This document shows, one piece after another, positions 6,117-12,331 of a stretch of DNA of 12,331 bases (the first letter of the stretch is position 1; each line of letters opens with the position of its first letter). Made by a program: the position numbers and the translations under genes. The stretch is taken from the NCBI GenBank assembly GCA_964521815.1, contig CAZFSN010000090.1:1-12331 (forward strand), written 5' to 3'. The notes under the pieces were generated by a model. The model saw nothing but the letters and a program-made list of their open reading frames with translations, did no database searches and was not told the DNA's origin. This stretch comes from JAAEQD01 sp964521815 (GTDB lineage Bacteria > Zixibacteria > MSB-5A5 > UBA10806 > 4484-95).

Positions 6117-9100
6117 TTGAAGAAGTCGCTACTAAGTGTGATTCTGGCGGTTGTTTTCAGCGCCGGCCTGTTTGGCTTGGGATTTGCCGCCCAGACGGTT
6201 CAATTGGGTAGTACCCAAACCGATGTCGCGCTTTTAAGCCAAAACCAGAATGAACTGACCATGCAAATCGATATCGGGGCTTTAAACCTCGTTCCCGTAT
6301 TGACCAATGAAGGTTCGTTTGTGATGCTGACCGTGGACGGTTTCGCCCGTTCACATAATATTGGCGAACCGAATTTGCCGATGGTAAACCGTGTTCTCTC
6401 TATTCCTTACAATTGTCAACTCAGGGCCGAGGTAATCGATTATAATGTCGAGGAAATCTCGCTGGCGGATTATAATATGACCGATCCGGTGATGCCGGCC
6501 CAGCCGTCGCTGTCGAAATCGGCCGATCCGGATCTCGTGCCGTTTGAATATAATCGCGGCGCCTATGAACAATCCGGCTATTATTCGTTGCCGATTGTCG
6601 ACACGAAAGTACTCGGCATGATGCGCGCTCACCGTCTGGGTGTGGTATCTGTCGCGCCGGTCGAGTACGATCCAATCGAGAATAAAATCAAAGTTTATAC
6701 CAACCTCACAATCAGGGTAAGTTTCGATAATGCCGACTGGTCGACAACCGAACAGATGCAGAGGAGATATTATTCGCCGTATTTCGAAGCTGTCTACAAT
6801 CGTTTATTTAACTACAACGATGATTATCCGGTAATCCTGGATGATCTGGTAACTTATCCGGTGAAGTACGCGATAGTTTCCGACCGGATGTTCGAAGACC
6901 AGTTGCAGCCGTTTATCGAGTGGAAAACCAAAAAAGGTTTCACGGTCATAACCGCTTACACCGATGAAATCGGTTATACCGGAAATCAAATCAGAACCTA
7001 TATCGAAAACCTATACAACACCGAAGTGCCGGCTCCATCGTTTGTCCTGTTCGTCGGCGATGATCAGCAAATCCCGGCGTTCGATTTAGGCGAACATATT
7101 TCCGATTTGCCTTTCTGCGAATTTACCAACGATGATATTCCGGAAATTTACTACGGTCGATTCTCGGCGCAAAACCCGACATTGTTACAGCCGCAGATCG
7201 ATAAGACATTAGAATATGAAATGTACACCATGCCTGATCCCAGCTATCTTGGCGAGGTATCCCTGGTTGCAGGCGTTGATGCCAGTTACGCACCAACCTA
7301 CGGTAATGGTCAGATAAATTATGGCACCGATAATTATTTCAATGCCGCGCATGGAATCGACGCAAATATCTGGCTGTATCCGGCCTCGGATGATCCCGGC
7401 GCCGGCCCGGCTATCAGGCAAACAATCAACGCTGGAATAGGATTAGTTAATTATTCAGCGCATTGCAGTCACGATGGCTGGGGAGATCCATCGTTTACAT
7501 CAAGTGATATCAGAGCCCTGACGAATGATCATAAATATTTGCTTAGCATTGGCAATTGCTGTTTATCCAATACATTTGGCTCCGATGAAAACACGCCGTG
7601 TTTCGGCGAAGTCTGGCTTCAGGAACCCAATAAAGGCGGTTTTGGCCATATCGGCGGCACGAATTCTACCTATTGGGATGAAGATTACTGGTGGGGCGTC
7701 GGCGCCGGCCCGGTTTCAGCCCATCCGACTTACGAACAAACCGGATTAGGCGCTTATGATGGGTTATTTCATGATCATGGCGAGCCTGTTACCGACCATT
7801 ATATCACCAGCGACGCTCTGATTTTCTGCGGCAATCTGGCGGTCATAGAAGGCGACAGTCCCCGGATTCAATATTATTGGGAAATCTACCATCTCATGGG
7901 CGATCCATCGGTGATAAGCTATATGGGCGTACCTATCGCCAATAATATCGTTCACGACCCGACTATTCTTTTAAGCGCGCCAACATTTACCGTTCAAGCC
8001 GCACCCGGCTCTTATGTCGGTATTTCAATGAATGGTGTTATTCATGGGCAGGGTTTCGTTGATGAAAGCGGAATGGTTAATATTCCAATTTCTCCATTCC
8101 CTCAACCCGGTACAGCCGATATCGTTATTACCGCCCAGAACAAGATTCCATCTATTGAAACTATAACGGTAATTACGCCGGAAGGTCCCTATGTGATATT
8201 CGACGAGTATGAAGTTAACGACCAGGCAGGTAATAACGATGGTCTGGTTGATTTCGGCGAAAGCATCCTTCTGGATATGCAGCTTGTCAATGTCGGGCCT
8301 GATAACGCGACCAATGTCGTTGCCACCCTTAGTACCGATGATGAGTATGTGACCATAACCGATGATTCCGAGACCTATGGCGATATCGCCGGCGATTTCA
8401 ATTCGGTTAATATTGAAGGCGCGTTCTCTTTTGATGTTTCGAATCAGGTACCTGATGGTCATACTATCCGTTTCGAACTTACGGTGACGGGTGTCGCGGC
8501 TGATACATGGACCAGTTATTTCAGTATCCAGGCGCATGCTCCAGTAATCGAATTGGCTGAGATAGCAATCGATGATGCGGCCGGCAACGGTAACGGCATT
8601 ATAGAAGCAGGCGAGACCGTTCTGGTTACCGCGACTCTGCATAATACCGGCTCGACATCGGCAAGATCGGTTATAGGCGTTTTGACCGAGGACGATCAAT
8701 ATGTCACTATCTCGGATGCCAACGGTAGTTTCGGCGATATCGGGCCGGGCCAATCGGTTGAGAATACGTCCGATATGTTCGTAATAGAAGCAGCCGATGA
8801 TTTCCCTCCGGGCTATTCAGTGGAGTTCAATCTGGCTTTGACGGCTGATGGCGGTTATAGCCTCGATGTTGGATTTGCGATTAGCGCCATCGAATCATTT
8901 GAATATAATGACGGCGGTTGGAGCGGTGTCGGTGTTTGGGAATGGGGAGCGCCTACCTCCGGCCCCGGCTTGGCTTATGACGGCAACAATGTTTGGGCAA
9001 CAGTCCTTGGCGGGCAGTATCCAGACGACGCCGATGACGCGCTTATTACAGCCGAATACGATTTGGCCGGCTCCAATTTTACGTTCTCGTATTATCAATG

Positions 9101-10757
9101 GTACGATTTCGAAGATAGTTATGATGGCGGCAATCTCAGTATTACTACTGACGGCGGCGCGACCTGGAGTCTGCTTGCGCCGGAAGGCGGTTATCCGGAT
9201 GAAAGTGTGTCCGGTTTGGATAACGATCCCGGTTTTACAGGTTCAAGCGGCGGCTGGGAATTAATTACAGTTGATCTCGCCCAGTATTGCGGGCAGACAG
9301 TTCAGATCAAGTTCCGTTTTGGCTCCGATTATTCGTTAGAGAGAGACGGCTGGTATATTGATGGCGTAGTGGTAACAGGTGATTTCGGCGACTACCCGGC
9401 TTGCAGTATTTCGCCGATGTCATTCAGTACTGAGCTTGAAATTGGTCAGTCATCGATTCTGCCGCTTACGATCTCCAACGAAGGCGCAGCCGATTTATCA
9501 TTTTCGGCTATGGTCATAACCGATGATCTCGCCTTATCCAATAGCGGAAACGGCGACAATGACTGCCCTGAAGATAATATCGAGATAACAAAATACGACG
9601 GCTTGACTCGCTATAACTATACCGGCCCCAAAACCGATAGCTACACACCCTCGGACGGTGGCGATGTTATCACCGATTTTGGCGGTCCGGATGCGTATGG
9701 CTATACCTGGCGCGATTCCAATGAACCCAATGGCCCTCATTTCGACTGGATTGACATTACCGGCACAGGCACTCCAATAACCGGCCATGCCGATGATTCG
9801 AATGTTGGACCATTCGATATAGGCTTTGAATTCCCGTTCTACGGAAACATATTTACATCATTTAGATCATGCAGTAACGGTTGGGTGTCGTTCACAGCTA
9901 CCAATACTGATTATTCGAATGACCCGATACCATCGACGAGCGATCCAAATAATCTGGTAGCGCCTTTCTGGGATGACATGAATTTCAATGATGGCGGGGA
10001 AGCTTATTATTATTCGAATGGAGTGGATTCTCTGATAATATCTTATATCAGCGTACCTCATTATAGCGGCACCGGTGATGGTGTTTACACATTCCAGATT
10101 ATCCTTTTAGCCAATGGCGATATCGTCTATCAGTATTATGATATCACCGGCCTGGATAATTCAAATACCATAGGCATAGAAAACGCGGACGGTACTGTCG
10201 GTCTACAGGTTGCTCATGAACAGAGCTACGCGGTTAGCGGTTTGGCTGTTAAAATCAGACATCCTGTGTTCTGGCTTGTAGTATCGCCTAATTCCGGGAC
10301 GGTGCTGCCCGGTCATTCTACCGATCTCGATGTCACATTCGATGCTACCGATATGGCGATCGGAAGATATTATGGCTCGATCATAGTCAATTCCAATGAC
10401 CCGGAAAATAATCAGGTAAGCATACCCTGTACATTATCGGTTGGTATGGTCGGTATCGATGATTACGCGGCGGTTCCTTCCGAATTCTCGCTGAACCAGA
10501 ATTTCCCTAACCCGTTCAATCCGAAAACGGGCATCTCGTTTGGCTTACCCAACGATGGTTTCGTTACGTTTAAAGTTTACGATATCATGGGGCGTTGCGT
10601 GAAAACGCTTGTCGATGAGAAGTTGGAAGCCGGTACTCACACTATTATCTGGGATGGCACGACCGATGACGGTTCACGGATTTCATCCGGCGTCTATTTC
10701 TACAAACTCAGTCAGGGCGATAACGTGATCACCAAAAAGATGATGATGCTGAAATAG
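6117..10757 (+). CDS. secreted gingipain-family (C25) cysteine protease, multidomain, T9SS-like C-terminus
   Basis: Positions count from the in-frame ATG at 6078 (1,559 aa). The likelier start is TTG 6117 (residue 14): it has GGAGG (6105-6109) 7 nt upstream and yields a textbook signal peptide, (M)KKSLLSVILAVVFSAG..GFAA. Domains: C25 propeptide-like (about 40-255); C25 catalytic domain (about 262-618), with H462 in NYSAHCSHDGWG and C495 in GNCCLSNTF matching the family's GHG...W and C-x4-F motifs; an Ig-like C25 C-terminal domain (about 620-700); two tandem Ig-like repeats (about 702-815 and 822-936), sharing AGN-x-x-G...GE and YVTI-x-D...GDI; a jelly-roll/MAM-like domain (938-1100); a split Ig-like domain (1108-1146 and 1397-1455) around a NIDO-like domain (about 1205-1380); and a sorting module (1465-1559: FPNPFN, VYDIMGR, SGVYFYKL, terminal KKMMMLK). 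Family members are secreted endopeptidases; specificity here is unknown. GHG is altered to AHC at the histidine. Confidence 0.92.
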   Translation: MKKSLLSVILAVVFSAGLFGLGFAAQTVQLGSTQTDVALLSQNQNELTMQIDIGALNLVPVLTNEGSFVMLTVDGFARSHNIGEPNLPMVNRVLSIPYNCQLRAEVIDYNVEEISLADYNMTDPVMPAQPSLSKSADPDLVPFEYNRGAYEQSGYYSLPIVDTKVLGMMRAHRLGVVSVAPVEYDPIENKIKVYTNLTIRVSFDNADWSTTEQMQRRYYSPYFEAVYNRLFNYNDDYPVILDDLVTYPVKYAIVSDRMFEDQLQPFIEWKTKKGFTVITAYTDEIGYTGNQIRTYIENLYNTEVPAPSFVLFVGDDQQIPAFDLGEHISDLPFCEFTNDDIPEIYYGRFSAQNPTLLQPQIDKTLEYEMYTMPDPSYLGEVSLVAGVDASYAPTYGNGQINYGTDNYFNAAHGIDANIWLYPASDDPGAGPAIRQTINAGIGLVNYSAHCSHDGWGDPSFTSSDIRALTNDHKYLLSIGNCCLSNTFGSDENTPCFGEVWLQEPNKGGFGHIGGTNSTYWDEDYWWGVGAGPVSAHPTYEQTGLGAYDGLFHDHGEPVTDHYITSDALIFCGNLAVIEGDSPRIQYYWEIYHLMGDPSVISYMGVPIANNIVHDPTILLSAPTFTVQAAPGSYVGISMNGVIHGQGFVDESGMVNIPISPFPQPGTADIVITAQNKIPSIETITVITPEGPYVIFDEYEVNDQAGNNDGLVDFGESILLDMQLVNVGPDNATNVVATLSTDDEYVTITDDSETYGDIAGDFNSVNIEGAFSFDVSNQVPDGHTIRFELTVTGVAADTWTSYFSIQAHAPVIELAEIAIDDAAGNGNGIIEAGETVLVTATLHNTGSTSARSVIGVLTEDDQYVTISDANGSFGDIGPGQSVENTSDMFVIEAADDFPPGYSVEFNLALTADGGYSLDVGFAISAIESFEYNDGGWSGVGVWEWGAPTSGPGLAYDGNNVWATVLGGQYPDDADDALITAEYDLAGSNFTFSYYQWYDFEDSYDGGNLSITTDGGATWSLLAPEGGYPDESVSGLDNDPGFTGSSGGWELITVDLAQYCGQTVQIKFRFGSDYSLERDGWYIDGVVVTGDFGDYPACSISPMSFSTELEIGQSSILPLTISNEGAADLSFSAMVITDDLALSNSGNGDNDCPEDNIEITKYDGLTRYNYTGPKTDSYTPSDGGDVITDFGGPDAYGYTWRDSNEPNGPHFDWIDITGTGTPITGHADDSNVGPFDIGFEFPFYGNIFTSFRSCSNGWVSFTATNTDYSNDPIPSTSDPNNLVAPFWDDMNFNDGGEAYYYSNGVDSLIISYISVPHYSGTGDGVYTFQIILLANGDIVYQYYDITGLDNSNTIGIENADGTVGLQVAHEQSYAVSGLAVKIRHPVFWLVVSPNSGTVLPGHSTDLDVTFDATDMAIGRYYGSIIVNSNDPENNQVSIPCTLSVGMVGIDDYAAVPSEFSLNQNFPNPFNPKTGISFGLPNDGFVTFKVYDIMGRCVKTLVDEKLEAGTHTIIWDGTTDDGSRISSGVYFYKLSQGDNVITKKMMMLK

Positions 10758-10782
10758 AATCGGAAATATTCAGATAATTCTC

Positions 10783-10812
10783 AAAAGGGCCGCGTCAACG
10801 CGGCCCTTTTTT
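10783..10812 (+). terminator. strong intrinsic terminator of the C25 gene (possibly bidirectional)
   Basis: AAAAGGGCCGCG (10783-10794) pairs fully with CGCGGCCCTTTT (10799-10810) around a TCAA tetraloop, with T continuing to 10812. The 12-bp stem with flanking A and T tracts would also work on the minus strand, where it could stop read-through from rpmB. Confidence 0.92.
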
Positions 10813-10915
10813 ATCGCGGTTTCTTAATGGCGATATGAAAAAGTCAGGTACATTTGCTATTTTTATCAGGTAATCCTAGTTGCGAATAGCTTCGCTTAAA
10901 ATAACCTTAGTGCCT

Positions 10916-10935
10916 GGCGGACGTCCCAGTCCGCC
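10916..10935. repeat. GC-rich intergenic hairpin
   Basis: GGCGGAC (10916-10922) pairs with GTCCGCC (10929-10935) around GTCCCA. There is no adjacent T-tract. It stands out from its A/T-rich surroundings and resembles a dispersed palindromic repeat, but only one copy is in the window and it is unrelated to units 1-4. Confidence 0.45.
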
Positions 10936-10976
10936 GAGTGGTATATTATCTATTTGGGCAGGATGAATCAAACACA

Positions 10977-10996
10977 CCTCAACCCTTAAGCTGAGG
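10977..10996 (-). terminator. possible terminator of rpmB
   Basis: On the minus strand CCTCAGCT pairs with GGGTTGAGG over 8 bp (two G-U pairs) with a short TAAG loop. It is followed by TGTGTTT, a poor T-tract. It lies about 60 nt after the rpmB stop. Weak, but the best candidate between the gene and the strong hairpin at 10783. Confidence 0.35.
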
Positions 10997-11054
10997 CAGG
11001 AATAATTTTTTAGGCAGATTTAAATATCAAAGGGGAGACTACAAATAATCCGGA

Positions 11055-11240
11055 TTATTTTGTAACCTTGCCGGCTTTAATACAACCGGTACAAACCTTC
11101 ATGCGTTTAGGACGGCCATCCACTTTGGCATTGACTGTCTGCAGATTCGGATTGAAGCGGCGCAGAGTCAGGTTATGCGCGTGGCTGACGTTTTTGCCGC
11201 GACCCGGTTTCTTTCCGCATATTTCACAAACTTGAGACAT
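11055..11240 (-). CDS. rpmB: 50S ribosomal protein L28, zinc-binding form
   Basis: 61-residue protein of the large ribosomal subunit. The sequence MSQVCEICGKKPGRGKNVSHAHNL is diagnostic of bL28, and the later FNPNLQTV and GRPKRMKVCTGCIKAGKV follow the family order. Two CxxC pairs (C5/C8 and C51/C54 of the mature frame) form a zinc ribbon, the C+ version of L28. The frame stays open upstream, but the ATG at 11240 is preceded at ideal distance by AGGAGGA (11244-11250 on the minus strand), and the family begins at this Met. It is transcribed divergently from recG; rpmB close to recG is a familiar arrangement in several bacterial groups. Confidence 0.96.
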   Translation of the reverse strand: MSQVCEICGKKPGRGKNVSHAHNLTLRRFNPNLQTVNAKVDGRPKRMKVCTGCIKAGKVTK

Positions 11241-11276
11241 CTTTCCTCCTGTATGCCTATTCGGCAATTGTGGTTG

Positions 11277-11304
11277 AATATAAATGTATTTTTTGAATGT
11301 GCAA
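11277..11304 (-). promoter_or_regulatory. putative rpmB promoter
   Basis: On the minus strand TTGCAC (11304-11299), a 16-bp spacer, and TATATT (11282-11277). Transcription would begin near 11270, leaving a leader of about 30 nt with the strong ribosome binding site. The -35 match is only partial. Confidence 0.35.
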
Positions 11305-11367
11305 GTTATTTTTATCATTCGGTGCAATTATCTTATATTTAATGAATTACCCACTTCAAGGATTAAC

Positions 11368-11396
11368 TTGACAGTCAATTTAATTGCCTTTATTAT
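11368..11396 (+). promoter_or_regulatory. near-consensus sigma70 promoter of recG
   Basis: The -35 TTGACA (11368-11373) is perfect, the spacer is exactly 17 bp, and the -10 TATTAT (11391-11396) matches 5 of 6. Only 7 nt separate the -10 from the ATG at 11404, so transcription should begin at or beside the start codon. Confidence 0.6.
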
Positions 11397-11403
11397 CTGG
11401 AAT

Positions 11404-12331
11404 ATGGTTGATAATTATTCCATTTCAGATACCCAGGCCGAAGCGCTAAAATTCCTGTTTTCGGATGTTCGCTATCTGAAAGGAATCGGCCCTAACAAAG
11501 CCAAGGCGTTGCAGGAACATAACATAACTAATGTGCTGGATTTATTTTTCTATGTCCCCCGGAAATATCTGGACCATAGTAAAATTGTCCCGATGAACTG
11601 TCTAAAAGAAGGGGAAACGGTTACTGTTATCGGGCATGTCACCTCATTTGGATTTATGTATGGCCGGAAACGCCGTTATATAGTCAATATACAGGATCAG
11701 ACCGGCCATCTTGAACTGGTCTGGTTTTCCGGTTACAAGTTTCTCGATGGATTATTCGAGGAAGGGGATGTTCTGTCGGTCACGGGCAAAGTAGGATTTT
11801 ATGACGGCTATCAGATCGCTCATCCTGAATTCGAGATTATCTCCGGCCCCGATGATGAACCGATACATACGCAGCGGATAATCCCTGTTTATCCCGAAAC
11901 GGCCGTATTGAAAAAAATAAAGCTGCATTCGCGTGGTCTAAGACGGATAATAAAACACGCCCTGGATCAATTTCGCCATATAAAATGCGAAACCTTGCCC
12001 AGGGAATTGCGGCATGAATTCGGTTTGCTTGGTTTGAGCGAGGCTATCGGGCAGTTGCATTTTCCCGATTCGTTTGAATCTATAGAGCGCGGCCATAACC
12101 GGATGGCTTTCGAGGAACTATTTTATCTCGAATTGCTGCTGGCCGCCAGGCATCACAAGCGCGCCTCGCAAGAACCGGGGATTTCCTTTCCACCGCCAAA
12201 ACGTCTGGGGCGAAAACTTCTGGATAATCTCAAATTCAAATTAACCCACGCTCAAAAAAAAGTGTTAAAAGAGATTTATGCCGACATGGAAAAACCTCAC
12301 CCGATGAACCGGCTACTTCAAGGCGATGTCG
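11404..12331 (+). CDS. recG: ATP-dependent DNA helicase RecG, N-terminal part (runs off the window)
   Basis: Superfamily 2 helicase that remodels stalled replication forks and Holliday junctions. The visible 309 residues cover the N-terminal region and wedge domain. VRYLKGIGPNKAKAL opens the helix-hairpin-helix-like segment typical of RecG. YVPRKYLDHSKI and the OB-fold wedge (TVTVIGHVTS to HPEFEII) follow, then RIIPVYPET. The linker region continues through FEELFYLELLLA and LTHAQKKVLKEI to LLQGDV, the start of the Walker A loop, where the window ends. The ATG at 11404 has no clear Shine-Dalgarno sequence. An alternative TTG at 11368, in frame, has AAGGA 5 nt upstream and would add 12 residues (MTVNLIAFIIWN), but this TTG is also the first half of the -35 box. 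I prefer ATG 11404. Confidence 0.93.
   Translation, partial: MVDNYSISDTQAEALKFLFSDVRYLKGIGPNKAKALQEHNITNVLDLFFYVPRKYLDHSKIVPMNCLKEGETVTVIGHVTSFGFMYGRKRRYIVNIQDQTGHLELVWFSGYKFLDGLFEEGDVLSVTGKVGFYDGYQIAHPEFEIISGPDDEPIHTQRIIPVYPETAVLKKIKLHSRGLRRIIKHALDQFRHIKCETLPRELRHEFGLLGLSEAIGQLHFPDSFESIERGHNRMAFEELFYLELLLAARHHKRASQEPGISFPPPKRLGRKLLDNLKFKLTHAQKKVLKEIYADMEKPHPMNRLLQGDV

Noticed and set aside
8025..8753. 242-residue open frame on the minus strand
   Set aside because: It lies entirely inside the C25 protease gene, has no recognisable domain, and its Arg/Ile-rich composition is what the complement of this D/N/G-rich coding sequence gives.
11241..11327. Longer L28 reading frame starting at 11327
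   Set aside because: The 29 extra residues do not resemble L28, and the strong AGGAGGA sits just before the internal ATG at 11240, where the family normally begins.

Overview
The window reads as a chromosomal stretch from a Gram-negative bacterium of the Fibrobacteres-Chlorobi-Bacteroidetes sphere, most plausibly an uncultured candidate phylum such as Zixibacteria. This is an inference. It rests on three large or medium secreted proteins that all end in the same module (a Y/F-PNPFN motif, an IYD-x-x-G-x-x-V core, SG-x-Y-x-x-K and a terminal -LLK or -MLK), which resembles type IX secretion (T9SS) sorting domains. The flanking genes are ordinary housekeeping genes. There is no tRNA, rRNA, CRISPR array, transposase or phage gene in view.

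Layout. (1) 1-2072, minus strand: the N-terminus of an alpha/beta hydrolase, cut by the window edge, and a complete glutaminyl-tRNA synthetase (glnS). The 175-bp gap between them holds palindromic repeats. (2) 2318-3316, plus strand: a secreted beta-helix protein with a sorting domain. Its frame is interrupted by a TGA, either a true nonsense mutation or a pair of compensating frameshifts; it has its own promoter, strong ribosome binding site and terminator. (3) 3317-3688: an intergenic region with a second pair of the same palindromic repeats and a promoter. (4) 3689-5800: a secreted papain-family (C1A) cysteine protease. (5) 6117-10757: a roughly 1,546-residue secreted gingipain-family (C25) cysteine protease. 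(6) 11055-11240, minus strand: ribosomal protein L28 (rpmB). (7) 11404 to the end, plus strand: the start of recG.

How the genes fit together. The three secreted genes are separate transcription units, each with a terminator and a recognisable promoter, and share a predicted export route (Sec signal peptide, then the C-terminal sorting module). The two proteases belong to unrelated clans (CA and CD) but carry the same accessory cassette: an Ig-like domain split in two by an inserted beta-rich, NIDO-like domain. This suggests a surface or extracellular protein-degradation kit assembled by domain shuffling. rpmB and recG are divergent, and recG appears to be transcribed from a near-consensus promoter that leaves almost no 5' leader.

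The most notable unexplained structure is a family of 32-36 bp palindromic elements. They occur as inverted pairs in two intergenic regions. Their stems vary in a compensated way, while a GTA/GT asymmetric internal loop is kept in three of the four copies and in slightly altered form in the fourth. I found no clear new multi-gene defence or metabolic system.
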